64,000 bases of DNA from assembly GCF_020379485.1 (NCBI RefSeq), contig NC_063446.1, forward strand, positions 17,805,525 through 17,869,524, in the 5' to 3' direction. The notes below the pieces were generated by a model, which did not search any database, was not told the DNA's origin, and worked only from the letters and a program-made list of their open reading frames with translations. The DNA comes from Brassica napus (lineage: Eukaryota; Streptophyta; Magnoliopsida; Brassicales; Brassicaceae). The position numbers and the translations under genes were made by a program. Positions 33,096-44,737 of the stretch are shown one piece after another; position 1 is the stretch's first letter, and each line of letters opens with the position of its first letter.

Positions 33096-35615
33096 TTATC
33101 TTGCTTCGGAGATCTTCAACTGGGAGAAAACCTGAGTCTCCGATGAATCTGTACCTCCATAGCTACTCTTCTTCTGAACAAACGAGCTCGAGCTAAACGA
33201 ATCACTCACCATCAGCCTCGGAACCACCAACGAGCTTCCACCTCCACCATCAGAGATCGTCACCGAGCTATCTTCATGAGGTTCTCTTTGAATCGGCATC
33301 ATATGAAGCTGTAGAGCATACTCCAGATCCCAAATCACATCCGCCATGTTCGGCCTCTCTTCTCCGTACTCTTTCAAACACTTGTCAGTGATCTCCATGA
33401 ACTTCCTCAGAGAGCTCGGTTCGATTTGACCTACCAACTTCGGATCCAAGACCTCATCGAGTATCCCTTTCGATTTGCAGAACATCGCCCATTCGGCTAG
33501 GTTCACTTGCTCGTGAGGAAGGCAACGATCCAGAGCCGGTCTCGCGCACAAGGCCTCGAGTAGAACGACTCCGAACGCGTACACATCTGATTTCTCCGTT
33601 AAGATGTGCGTCTCAAGATACTCAGGATCGAGATAACCGAACGTTCCTTTGATGTTTGTGCTGATATTGATCGAATCTTGATTCCTAACCGCCAGTTTGG
33701 AGAGTCCGAAATCTGCAACTTTAGCCACATTGTTCTCGTCTAGTAGTATGTTTGTAGATTTGACGTCTCTGTGAATGATGCCTTCTGAGCCACTGTGGAG
33801 ATATTGTAACCCTTTGGCTGCTCCAGTGCATATCTCTAGTCTCTGTTTCCATGACAATGCAGGCAAGTCCGGGCCGTATAGATGCTCTTTAAGCGTACCT
33901 TTCTCCATATACTCGTAGACAAGTATCATCTCCGAGTTCTCTTCGCAGTAGCCCTTTAGAGCAACGAGGTGCTTGTGTCGGATTCTTGACAAGACTTGGA
34001 TCTCTGTTTGAAACTCTGATATCCCTTGTCCTGAACCCGTCTTGGCTCTCTTGATAGCTGCTCTGCTTCCATCTGGAAGAATTGCTTTGTACACATCTCC
34101 AAAACCGCCTTTCCCAATCAACCACGTCTCGTCGAAGTTGTTTGTAGCTCTCAGAATGTCTGTAAAAGGAATCTTCAAGCCTAAGTTTAGGTTGCGCAAT
34201 GGTGAGTTGTAGACTGGATCAAAAGGAATATTGGTGCGCAGTGGAGAGTTATGAACCAGATCAAAAGGTCTGTTGTCGGAACTCCCACCTCTGTGCAATG
34301 CCAAAGGAGACCATACAGTGACCTCAGTGTCTCGCTTCTTCTCCGTCTTAGATCTCATCCGGAACAAACAAACCACAAACAGAAAACTCAAGACCAGAAT
34401 CGATCCACCAGCAACACAACCAGTAATGATGTAAACCCGAGAACTACTTTCATGTGGTGAAGATGTTTTCAAAAACTCCATCACCTCCAGACCATTCAGA
34501 AACCCAGCATCCTTGGTGGAATCCTTGGCGCTAATGCTAACATTCAAGAATTCAAAACCATCAGAGACATTAACGTCAATATAAAATGGAGTCACCAACC
34601 TAACGTACACTGAAGGCCTTACATCTCTTCGTGATTGTCCGGTTACATAGAGATAGAAATCTGAGTCGGGGTCTTGTGATTCATCCTTTATATCACAGAA
34701 GTGAACCCTGATAAAGTGTCTAGAGTTACTTCTCACCTTAAATGACCATGTAACGTTCATCAACACCCCCCCTGCCACCCCTTCGTTAGAGCTACGGTTC
34801 ATCGTTCTAGCTGTCTGGTAGACAAAATCTGGAGCAGTGTCTGATGTTGCTGATGCTGACCCTGTCTCGTAGTTGGGCTTTTGTGTTGATGAAATGTTCT
34901 TCGCAGAATCTTTTCGGTAGAGAAAGTCATCGTCTATCGACCAAGTTCTTCCCAAGGTGTCGTTTTCCGGTGTGATTTTACTGCCTCCTACGTTTAATCT
35001 GTAAATCGTATGCAGGTTCTTTTCGGATTCTGGTGTATTGTTGAGGTCATTACGAGCAGAGAACACTTCAATGGCGTTGATTAGAGCTACAGAGGAACGT
35101 TCAGGCACAAATCGAATTTCGAACTTGGGTGAATCAATCATCAGGAGAAACTCCTCAACTCGTGGAGTCTCATTAAAATTCTGAACCGGGAAACCTTTGA
35201 AGTGATGAGTTGAACCAGATGTAGCAGAGACTGTGAAACGAGCAGTTAAAAGCTCTGTTTGAGAAGAGGCAGCAGAGAAATGGAGACGCACAAAGTGTAG
35301 ACCAACAGAATCGAGTTGGAACTTGTAAGAAGAAGGGTGTCTGAATATCCTAACCGTCCCATAGATGCTTGATCCAGATTGGTTGCTGGCTTCAGTTCCT
35401 TTACCGTTGAAGGAAACAGAGTTACCTTCGGAGATCATGTCTCCGACAAAGGTCCGATTACTATAAATGACATTAGAATCCGACCCACAGTTGACGTAAA
35501 ACTTCTCGGGACGAGAATATGGAGAAGTAGCAGAAAGAGTGTGATGATAAAGAAGAACAATAACCACCATCTTCATAAAGAGAGAAACAGAGTTCGGAAA
35601 ACAGAGATTCTCCAT
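33096..35615 (-). CDS. CrRLK1L-family receptor-like kinase (At2g23200-like)
   Basis: A single-exon gene of 839 aa for a plasma-membrane receptor kinase of the FERONIA/THESEUS family, whose members sense wall state and RALF peptides. There is a hydrophobic N-terminal signal (about 12-30), a malectin-like ectodomain (about 38-385, with FYVNCGS and many N-glycosylation sites), one membrane segment (about 394-418) and a Ser/Thr kinase domain. The kinase has GKGGFG (501-506), Lys522, HRDVKSTN (from 615) and DFG (635-637), so it looks catalytically competent. The juxtamembrane part carries a 14-residue tandem duplication, PFDLVHNSPLR then PFDPVYNSPLR. Lack of introns is usual for this family. The start chosen is the first ATG in frame and directly precedes the signal peptide. 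Confidence 0.96.
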   Translation of the reverse strand: MENLCFPNSVSLFMKMVVIVLLYHHTLSATSPYSRPEKFYVNCGSDSNVIYSNRTFVGDMISEGNSVSFNGKGTEASNQSGSSIYGTVRIFRHPSSYKFQLDSVGLHFVRLHFSAASSQTELLTARFTVSATSGSTHHFKGFPVQNFNETPRVEEFLLMIDSPKFEIRFVPERSSVALINAIEVFSARNDLNNTPESEKNLHTIYRLNVGGSKITPENDTLGRTWSIDDDFLYRKDSAKNISSTQKPNYETGSASATSDTAPDFVYQTARTMNRSSNEGVAGGVLMNVTWSFKVRSNSRHFIRVHFCDIKDESQDPDSDFYLYVTGQSRRDVRPSVYVRLVTPFYIDVNVSDGFEFLNVSISAKDSTKDAGFLNGLEVMEFLKTSSPHESSSRVYIITGCVAGGSILVLSFLFVVCLFRMRSKTEKKRDTEVTVWSPLALHRGGSSDNRPFDLVHNSPLRTNIPFDPVYNSPLRNLNLGLKIPFTDILRATNNFDETWLIGKGGFGDVYKAILPDGSRAAIKRAKTGSGQGISEFQTEIQVLSRIRHKHLVALKGYCEENSEMILVYEYMEKGTLKEHLYGPDLPALSWKQRLEICTGAAKGLQYLHSGSEGIIHRDVKSTNILLDENNVAKVADFGLSKLAVRNQDSINISTNIKGTFGYLDPEYLETHILTEKSDVYAFGVVLLEALCARPALDRCLPHEQVNLAEWAMFCKSKGILDEVLDPKLVGQIEPSSLRKFMEITDKCLKEYGEERPNMADVIWDLEYALQLHMMPIQREPHEDSSVTISDGGGGSSLVVPRLMVSDSFSSSSFVQKKSSYGGTDSSETQVFSQLKISEAR
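34194..34268 (-). repeat. 42-bp in-frame tandem duplication in the kinase juxtamembrane region
   Basis: Two adjacent 42-bp units encode residues of about 450-463 and 464-477. Both have the pattern PFD.V.NSPLR. My memory of the Arabidopsis protein has only one NSPLR block here. Confidence 0.75.
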
Positions 35616-36223
35616 AACTTTGACGGAAAATCTAGGGTGTGAGAATAGTGAAAAGTATTGGAGGTTAATGGATGAAGAGACGTGAAGAGGATTGAGGAAG
35701 AAAATGAGATTGAAAGATAAACAGAGAATTGAAATCGTTGGAAGTAGACTCGAGTTGACTATTCAAGTCTTCTTCTTTTGTCCCGTGAAATTGAAATGGT
35801 TTGGTTTCTTTTGGCATACGATACATTTCTTTTTCTTTATTCGAATTTTTTTTAGAGAAATTGGCCTCAGTAGCCATGAAATACACTGTAATTAGGTATT
35901 TAACTAAAAACAAAATACCCTCAATTATTACTACAATATACACTATATTATCCCTCCTTCCCGGTTAATACATGCCCAAACTTCTTCCTCTTCACTTACC
36001 TACCACCGTCATTTCTTCCAATTCACTATCATTTTCTTGTAAAAAAGTATCAATCATTTTGGATCTCTATCTGTCACCGTAAGAATTATCATCACTGCTC
36101 TTATTTATTAACCAATTTCCCTTAAAAGACACCAACATCTCCTTAATATTAGTCACCACCTCTTACTGTCGTAACCACCACCACTCGTATGTACTGTAAG
36201 TTTCCGGTTGTATTATGTTATTT
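35616..36223. other. upstream region of the receptor kinase gene
   Basis: Promoter-side DNA with no clear TATA box that I can defend. AGAGAAATTGGCCTCAGTAGCC near 35855 resembles Mutator-like transposon ends common in this family, and CCAAAATTGGCTATCTC near 37510 could be a weak inverted partner. I do not call an element. Confidence 0.4.
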
Positions 36224-37200
36224 GAACAATATGTACTATGTTATTTCTTTGTTACTATTCTATTTTAGTAATGTTTCATATTATGTATTATGTACATAAT
36301 TTGCAGTGTTTTTAAAACCGGACCGGAAGCTGAACCGAAAATGTTTTGGGTCATGGTTCGACCGGATCAAACCTGGTTCAATAATCTAGTTTAATATATT
36401 TTTAATATATAAATTTAAAAGTAATGTTAGTAAATATGATACATAATTAAAATATAAATGAATTTAAAACATAAAACTTATAAATATAAACTAGTTTTAT
36501 GTTTATATGGATAGTTTATAGACTTTTGATAGTTTTAATGGTTTTTAGCATTTTAATAACTATGAAATCCAATCCGGCTACGTGACCGGTTCATGGTCGA
36601 ACCAATTATTAGGCCCAACCGAGTTATGTAACCGGTTCATGGTCGAACCCGGTTCAACCATCGGGTCGGTTCGGTTTTAAAAACACTGATATTTTGATAT
36701 TTAGGTTAAGATTTATATTTCCTTTTAGGATTTAGTGATTAGTTTTTTGGGTTTACTTTATGGAAGGTTTAGATTGACATTGGCGTAAGCATTATCTCTT
36801 CCCTACAATCAGACATTCATAATTTGAATAATATGTACTATGTTATTTCTTGTGATACTATTCTATTTTGATAATACTTCATATTGTGTACTATATGCAT
36901 ATTTTGATATTTGAGTTATGGTTTATATTTCTTTTAGGATTTAGTGATTAATGTTTTGGATTTAGTTTATGGAAGGTTTAGGTTGGCGTTGAGGTAAGCA
37001 TTATCTCATTCCCTGCAATCATACACATTTCAAAATTCGAACATACACATTTCAAAATTCGAACAATATGTACTATGCTACTCGTTTGTTACTACTCTAT
37101 TTTGATAATTTTTTATATTATGTACTATTTACATATTTTGATATTTGAGTTAAGGTTTATATTTCTTTTAGGTTTTAGTGATTAATGTTTTGGGTTTAGT
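36224..37200. repeat. three-unit tandem repeat, about 210 bp per unit
   Basis: Units start at about 36224, 36826 and 37061 with GAA(C/T)AATATGTACTATG. They contain ATATTTTGATATTTGAGTTA and TTTAGTGATTAATGTTTTGG-type blocks. The first unit is split by a hAT MITE; without it the spacing to the second unit is about 209 bp. The junction before the third unit carries an extra 22-bp tandem copy of ACATACACATTTCAAAATTCGA. Confidence 0.75.
36296..36696. mobile_element. hAT-type MITE, 385 bp
   Basis: The element (36304-36688) has ends CAGTGTTTTTAAAACCG and, inverted, CAGTGTTTTTAAAACCG, an exact 17-bp terminal repeat. It is flanked by ATAATTTG and ATATTTTG, an 8-bp duplication with one mismatch. Interior arms rich in GGTTCATGGTCGAACC are also partly inverted. 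It interrupts the first unit of a tandem repeat. Confidence 0.85.
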
Positions 37201-37577
37201 TTTGTTAATTTTACATACATAGTATGTTAATATATTTAAATCATTTTATAATTTCACTAATATGAACTATATCATTTAGCATGTTATATTCTGTTTATAT
37301 ACTACTATTATAATCACTATCGTCGTGGATGCCATAACCACCACCAATCTAATAACACTTTTTATTTTATTTTTTATTTAAATAACAGATGCTTTTGGTG
37401 TGCTATCACCGATAAATTGTATAGAGGAAAGATATAACCCGAAGAAAAGAGAATAAATGCTATCAAATCTAATTATGTCAAATCATATGTTATATTCTTA
37501 ATTTTGTCTCCAAAATTGGCTATCTCACAAAGAAGCCCTTTTTTATATTAGGGCTTGTTTTTCAAATAACAAAAAAA

Positions 37578-37815
37578 AAGATTTCTAGAGAGAAAGTAGA
37601 GAGAGATAGGAAAAGAAAATAGGAGAGAGAATTGGTGATTTTGGGTAGTTAGTGAATTTGTTTTTTTTGGGTTATTTGGTCTAATTTCTCTTCTTTTTTC
37701 CTTTATTCGAATTTCTAGATTTGTAGAACGAAGGTAGAGAGAGATAGGAAAAGAAAGTAGGAGAACACGGGTGATTTTGGGTAGTTAGTGAATTTGTGTT
37801 TTTTTTTTGTTTTTT
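37578..37815. repeat. direct repeat pair, about 85 bp
   Basis: AGAGAGAGATAGGAAAAGAAA through GGTGATTTTGGGTAGTTAGTGAATTTG occurs near 37578-37662 and again near 37730-37815, with few differences. Confidence 0.7.
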
Positions 37816-38216
37816 TAATGCACCAATCTTCCATTAATATAAACTGAAGTTGCCAATTTTCAAAGATTATAGCCATACAAAAAAAGAGTGCATCTTCAAT
37901 TCTGAACCATATTCTCCTCCATAGTAGTTTCCATGGGTTCTTCAATGATTCTTTTTTGCCCATATTCTTTTGTGGTTGCATCACAATAGCCAAACCCCAA
38001 TTTTGACATCGATATCTTGATCATATAATAACCCAATATATTTATTCTTCATGTTGAAAACAAAGTTGGGATTATCTATCATCCTCAATCTCCCAAAGTA
38101 TGACACACCATGGTGGTTTCCATGGCAATTTTTCCAAAGAAATACAGTTAAAATGAGTTCCTTACCATTTGATTTTGGAATCATCACCGCAATTGGTTTT
38201 GTCTTGTCGACAATCA

Positions 38217-38370
38217 GTACACGGACAGTCCATGGGAAGGGCCAGCGTACTGATATGTGTGCTGACAGACAGCCCACGTGGCCAAAATCACCCACGGACA
38301 GTTCATAGGAAGGGCCAGCGTGCTGATATGTGTTCAGTACACGGACAGTCCACGGGAAGCGCCGAGATGG
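38217..38370. repeat. local repeat of CGGACAGTCCATGGGAAGGG
   Basis: Three copies of a CACGGACAGTCCATGGGAAGGGCCAGCG-like block start near 38219, 38293 and 38340, two of them followed by TGATATGTGT. They sit inside an open minus-strand frame (37981-38427) that I do not accept as a gene because it has no recognisable domain and the repeat occupies much of it. Confidence 0.6.
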
Positions 38371-38656
38371 TAGGATTTCAAATACGTCGATCAAAACACC
38401 ATGGTACTCTTTGATGTTGAAGAGCAATCACTTCCACTAATTAGAAACTGTGACTGAGCATGGCAAATGATTGAGATAATTCTTCACGGAGATTACGGGT
38501 TCATCTTGGGGGAGATCAACACAATCATATACTCCCAAAAGGAACCATAAATAAAACATGTCCATACTTGGAGGAAATAGCATAGACAGATCAAGGAATG
38601 GAAGATAATGGATTTGAATCCTTCCCAACATGTTATTGCTCGTTTGATCTGGAGAG

Positions 38657-38873
38657 AAAACGGTTTATGATTAATAGTTTATATGCTGGTTTCTGATATT
38701 TCACCAATAAATATTTGTAAAATGATTTTGCATGAGACGCGGAAGAGACACCTTTTAAAGTAAAACCGGTTTATGATTAATAATTTATATGCTGGTTTCT
38801 GATATTGCACTAGTAAATATTTGTAAAATGATTTTGTGTGAGGCACGGAAGAGACACCTTTTAAAATAAAACC
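38657..38873. repeat. 108-bp tandem duplication downstream of the P450 gene
   Basis: Two adjacent copies run from ACCGGTTTATGATTAATA (or AACGG) to GAAGAGACACCTTTTAAA. They differ by about ten bases. The pair lies about 170 bp beyond the P450 stop codon and may fall in its 3' flank. Confidence 0.8.
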
Positions 38874-39042
38874 GGTGTTACATAATTTTATGTTTTTATA
38901 TTTTTATCATTTATTCTCTAACCAAATAAGGAATAAAATAAATAAAAATGACACAGACAATAAAAAAAGAAAAGACAGAAAAAAGGAGTTACATGCAAAG
39001 ATAACATAGATAGATATAAAAACAAGGAAATGGGAGTTACGT

Positions 39043-40819
39043 CTAAAAAGGAGCGTTGAGAATCTTATGAACTAACGGACGAGCTCTACACATGGCTAGC
39101 AAAGGTGTAGCTGGACGCATTGTGGTTGCTTCACTAATGTCAACAAATTCTTCTCCAGTTCTCTCCCAATCAAAACATTGAATCATCGATCCCAGAGCCA
39201 AATTCACTACCCGCTGAGCTAGACCGGACCCGGGACAAGCTCGTCGTCCCATCCCAAATGGCATCAACGTTTGATCTTCCCCTTTCCTCTCGAACCTCTC
39301 TGGCTTGAACTTTTCCGGCTCTTCCCATATATTCGGGTCTCGGTGAATGGCCCATACGTTAGCGATTAAAGTTGTGCCACGAGGGCAGTCGTAGCCTCCA
39401 ATAATACAATCCTCAGTCGCCCTATGTGGAGCAAGCAATGGAGCCGCCGGGTAAAGCCGAAAAATCTCTGATATGATACATTGGAGGTAAGGGAGATTTT
39501 TAGCATCCGGTTCATCTATTAACCGGTCTAAACCAATTTTGGTATCGATTTCAGTCTTGGCTTTTTTCAAAACTTCTGGATGGTTCAACAAATTCAACAT
39601 CGCCCATTCTAACGTTCTTGTTAGTGTCACATTTCCAGCGAATATCATAACCTATCCAAATAAAAATCAAGAACTAATCATTCTGCAAACTTTAATTATT
39701 GTTATTGAAATAGATTTCTCAATACTTACCACTACGAGTCCTTTGACGGTGACATCCGTATAATAATCAGGTTCAATTTCCTGGAGAGAAAGCAAGTGAT
39801 CAATCATAGTGTTACCCTTTTCTTTTTGTGCACGTTTGTCATCCAATAGTCCTTGGAGAAACTCATCGACCCGGACCGCCAACTTCTTGACACCTTTCTC
39901 ATAACTAGTAAACCAACGCAGGAACGGAACATAGTCAGAAGCGTGACCTACACCAGCACTGGATACTGCTTCGTCAAGCAACTGCCTCACGCGTTTTGCT
40001 TCATCGCCTTGCTCAGCTTCGTCTCCATAGAATCGTTTTCCTGCTATCATCCTGAGAATATTGTTGATGTTGAAATTCCCAAACAATGATCTCAGCTCCA
40101 CCTTTGCAAACCCCTGAATATATATTATAGCAAAAACAAAGGTTAGACATAAGATTGTTAAGATTAATACATCAATATATAGATAGCATAGCCAATAATA
40201 AGTTTTGAACGTAAACTAATGTAAAAGTACAAAGATCTAAATTACAACTTAGTTTTGAGAAGAAAACTATGAATCTTAAAATGAAAATATATATACATGT
40301 ATACAGCACTTCTCTTACATGCAAAGAGTTCTTGGAGAGACACAATATCAAGTGTCGAATCTCATCCTTACGGATGGATAAGAAGCTATCAAGTCTATGG
40401 GACGAGAAGATCTCTATTGCGCCTATCCGACGCAGATTCCGCCAGTGATCACCGTAAGATGTAGTGGCCATAGTGGTGCAGTTGTACTCAACGAGTCTCC
40501 CGAAAGTGAACTTTGGTCGGTCAGCCAAAACGATGTCGTTCTTGGTAAAACATTCTTCAGCAAGGGAGAGGGAGGAGACCACAAACGCAACACGGTTGCC
40601 CAGGCGGAGGCGAAATATAGGAGCCCCGCCGAGAGATTGAGAAAGAGAGTGCAATATTTGGTGGAGCGGCGGTTTGAGGAGGTGAAGGTGTCCAATTACC
40701 GGCAGCGACCATGCCGGAGTTGGAGGTAAGTTAAACTTGCACTTCCATCTACCAACTAAATGCTTAAGAGAGAAGATGAAGAAGATGAGAAAAGACAAGA
40801 TTAGCAAAAGATATTCCAT
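39043..40819 (-). CDS. cytochrome P450, CYP81D subfamily
   Basis: CYP81D enzymes are ER-bound monooxygenases of specialised metabolism and stress response; the substrate is unknown here. Exons 40819-40319, 40113-39730 and 39651-39043 join in phase at GT-AG introns to give 497 aa, the usual size. An N-terminal membrane anchor ([18 protein letters not shown]) precedes [18 protein letters not shown]. The K-helix EIFR (about 357-360), FKPERF and heme-binding [10 protein letters not shown] with Cys at about 434 are present. The I-helix reads [14 protein letters not shown], whereas the family pattern I recall is LAGTDTSAVTLEWA, so the conserved acidic residue before Thr is Val here. An upstream in-frame ATG at 40852 is possible; 40819 fits the anchor better. 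At2g23190/At2g23220 (CYP81D7/D6) are the likely counterparts. Confidence 0.92.
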
Positions 40820-40891
40820 TAGATGTTCCAGTTTCTTTCTTGCTGTTGTCAATGTGTTAAGTTAAACACCAGAAGTCAGATGTTAAAGTAG

Positions 40892-40899
40892 TATTTATA
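40892..40899 (-). promoter_or_regulatory. TATA box of the CYP81D gene
   Basis: The minus strand reads TATAAATA 73 bp upstream of the chosen ATG. Confidence 0.55.
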
Positions 40900-43800
40900 A
40901 AATGTTAAGCGAATAAAATTAATATTCTGACGATAATTGTTTAATCAAGAATCCAATATACATGATTTTGATTGGATGTCCAAATTACTGAATACACATA
41001 AGCCAATAAAAATCCTCTTAATACAAGGCAATGAACTAATGACAGTGAACATTTTAAAAATGGATAACTATTTCAAATTAGTAGAATTAAAACTTGAAAT
41101 AAATCTTACCAAATATATATTTCCTTTAATAATTAGTTGCTTTCTACTTTTATACAGCAGTTTTGACACGTTTCAACATTTGAAACAAACTCTCAAAATA
41201 TCATGAATACAACAGGTACATGATAGTTTTTTTTGCCGCTATTCTAATACTCAAACTTGAGATAGTTTTGGAAAGTAGACCGAACAAAACAATCAATGTA
41301 GTATAAATCCCAATGAAAAATTTTTGATATCTTAGATAACGAATTAGATGATATATTTTCCGAACAAGAAACAAAAACAATCGAAAAATCGGAGAAACTA
41401 TTCTTCAAGCTGGACAGCCCTTCATATCAGTGGAAAAGTTTGGCCATGTTCATGGATCTTAAATCATCCAAATTAGATCCCTATAACAGATGCCAGAAGC
41501 CTGACACAAGTCGATAGCCGTTACATGCTGATTTCTATAAGAGAATATTATAGTCACTTTATGAGTTTGTATTTACATTGTGGCTCACTTGTTGATACCC
41601 ACGCACATTTGTTAGCTAAAATGCCTAAATAATTACTATATAGTAACATAACTAACTAGATTTTACTTCCCTAATTCATTTTTTACTATATTTTATATTT
41701 ATCATAAAGAAATTGAATTTAATATTTTTTTATTTTTTTCTTTCAAATTCCTTATTCTTTTTAATTAACACACCAACAGTCACATCCACTACAATAACAC
41801 GAACACCACCACCACCACAAATACCACCTGACCCATATCATTGACCCCGCGTATGTTGCCTCCATCTCAAGCCAAAAAACCACCAGACCCAAACCCACCT
41901 CCACCACCGATCACAACACTACCATCACCTGGTACGTATCCATCATATTCCGGCCCACCTCTGCCATATCCACCAGCTGCTGTCGGTTTCTTCTTTGTCA
42001 TCAAGATATCGTTTTTTGGCATCAAGGGAAAAAAACCTCATTTTAAGAGGTTTAATGTCTGAAATCAATTATTACTAAATAGATCCATATTTTTTTATGC
42101 CAAAATAACATGAAACACACACAAAGTTTGGACAGGTGACAACGGGGAAGGCTAAATCTTGTCTCCGACGAGAGCATGTCAGCTTCCTCTGCATCACAAC
42201 AAATGATGAGAACAAAGAATTACATCAAAGATGGCAAGGAGGAGCTCAGAAATGGGTTCTCCAAGTGTTGTTAACAGTGGTGGACCCATAATTCTTTTTA
42301 ACATGGATCAAAAAATGTTAACGGGCTTTAAATCACAAAAAAAAAAAAGTAAAAATGGGTGTTAGGTGGGGTCAAACCTGGATTTTATAGGTGTTAGCTT
42401 TGGAGATTATACCAATAGAGCTATTGACTCTTAACAGTTTCTTTTTAACAAATTCGATTTTTATTATTTAAGTGGTGTCAGCTGACCCAATACACGTGTG
42501 TCCGCCTTTGGTTGTTAATCAGAGAAGAAGCCTTTGGTTGTTAATCAGAGAAGAAGAAGACTGTGGTGGAGATGAGGATGTTCTGGTGGTAAAATTTTAT
42601 AAGAAAACTAAAGCAAATAAAAAAAATAAGATTAACCAGAAAATAAAATAAACAAAAGCAAACAAAAAAGCAAAAAAAAAAACTTCAAAAATTTAATACA
42701 AAATTATCCAAAAAAGGGAAGAAATTAGAATAGTGTTGTAGTTACGGTTAATTGGAGAGAAGAAGTAAAAAGACACTCGAAACTACCCTAGTAATGAAAA
42801 GTGAATTATGTTGTTATAAAAAGTCAAAAAGTGACTATAAGTGTAATATTTTCTTATATATTAACTGAGAAGTCGCTTAAGTAGATTTTGCTTATGTGTC
42901 ATTCATAGATGAAATTTAAAATTAATTCTTTTAATTTGATTGGTTGTTGGTATTTTAATTTTTATTTATTTAATTAATTTTTTTAAAGAAAACTAATCAT
43001 AAAATTAACTAATCTAATCTATGTTACCAAATAAATAATTAAACATCTTAAATATAGATGAACTAACATAGTTTATTAATAGAAACAATTAATAAATTAC
43101 ATTTATATAAATTTATAATATACATATAAATATATATTATATTATAGAAACAATTATATAATCGATTTTGAATATCTTTCTACTAATAGTAGATGTAATA
43201 AATCATAGATTGCAGAAAAATATTAACCCAAACCTAATAATAATATTATATGAAAAATAGATATTGTGTTTACGATAATATAATTTTGAATAATAATTAA
43301 AAATATTAACATGTTAAATTCTAACTTTAAATAGTTTAATAATCAAAAACTATTTTTATAAGACTTGTGAGATTTAAAATAGTTCAACGACATAAATTAG
43401 TCATTAAAAATATTTTCTTACATGGAAACAATATTTAAATATTTTTACAATTTTAACATAATCAAATCATAAAATACATTTTATATTATTTTGAAATTTT
43501 AATTTTATATTTATTTAATTTATATATTTTACAAAATATTTATTTTGCATTGGACGCATAATACTACATAATTTAAATATGTACATGTTTATGTAACCCA
43601 TGCGTTTTTTCCTTTCCACCGCACTAAAATTGGCAAGACAAGACCCATGCGTTTTTTTCTTTCCTTTTAATAAAGGCTAAAGAGTTGTTCATAATGAAAA
43701 GAACAGAGAATCTTGGAAATGAGAAGATTGTGATTCCGTTATCTCATACCCCTTTTTTATTTACCTATAGCAAATTGTCATTAATTTAATTAAATCTTAG

Positions 43801-44476
43801 TGACTACCAAATAATTTCATTACTAAAAGTTTTAACCAACGAAAAGTAGATATGAGAAGCCATGTAGTATGCTATGCACCCACGACGAGCCAACCACGTT
43901 AAATTAAGGGTGATCAAAAATTCAAAATATCCATGCAATTTAATTTGATTCATTATTAATTTTAATTTAATCCAAAACAATTATGTAACTTTATCGAACA
44001 AAAAAAAATTATATCTAATATCAATCAAAGATGAAGTAAATCACAAATGTTTTATTATTTTTAATAATTTTTTTCTCCATGCCGATATATATAAATACAT
44101 AAAACTGTATTTATTATATTTCCTTTGTTCAAAAAGACAAATGCTTTACATAAATATTTTTCTAAAATATACATTTCCAACGCTTTCCATATATTTCTAT
44201 GAATTAATAATAGTCAATCGTATTTTTTTTTATAAATATTATGTATATTAGTTATTATTGTTAGTTGAAAATTATTGGAAATAGTTTATTATATATAATA
44301 TTTATTTCTTACTAAAATTTAATTTTTTATTAAAATTTATTTTATAAACTAAATACACAAAAAAATTTATTTATATATGTTTTGCAACAATTTTAATCAC
44401 TAAATTGATTATTTATTTAGTTAGTTATAGAAAACAAGTAACTTTTACGGATCAAATCAATATTCAATAAAAAAAA
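40900..44476. other. AT-rich intergenic DNA with doubtful coding scraps
   Basis: An open plus-strand frame at 41317-41517 (LFFKLDSPSYQWKSLAMF near its middle) reads like protein but lacks an early ATG and I do not recognise it. At 41841-42062 a proline-rich frame (PPDPNPPPPPITTLPSPG) looks like the end of a worn extensin-like or low-complexity gene. A 26-bp exact tandem copy of CCTTTGGTTGTTAATCAGAG... lies at 42505-42556. From 42850 to 44476 the DNA is extremely AT-rich with nothing recognisable. Confidence 0.45.
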
Positions 44477-44481
44477 GTATA

Positions 44482-44737
44482 TGTTGTGAATGAAGTGTTG
44501 GGAAAATACTTCTGTTATTATTACTGTCGACCAGAAGATCTATATATATACAAGGTATTAGACTGTCATAAGGTCATGTTTATCCTAACAAGATAAGGAT
44601 AAGGATAAACACTGTGTTACAGATATACATGGAATATATACTAGATAAACACATAGTCTCTGGTTGTCTTTATCATGTCCCGGATTGGGCCTACAGTACG
44701 GGCTGGTCCATGGTCGATCATCATTTAGTTTATAACA
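44482..44737 (-). repeat. 3' LTR of copia copy C
   Basis: 256 bp, TGTTGTGAATGAAGTGTTGG to GGTCGATC...TATAACA. A polypurine tract follows directly on the plus-right side (CTCCCCCTT). Confidence 0.92.

Noticed and set aside
35855..37540. Mutator-like element with ends near 35855 and 37520
   Set aside because: The supposed ends match over too few bases and no 9-bp duplication is visible.
37981..38427. 148-codon minus-strand frame as a gene
   Set aside because: Much of it is the CGGACAGTCC repeat and no domain is recognisable.
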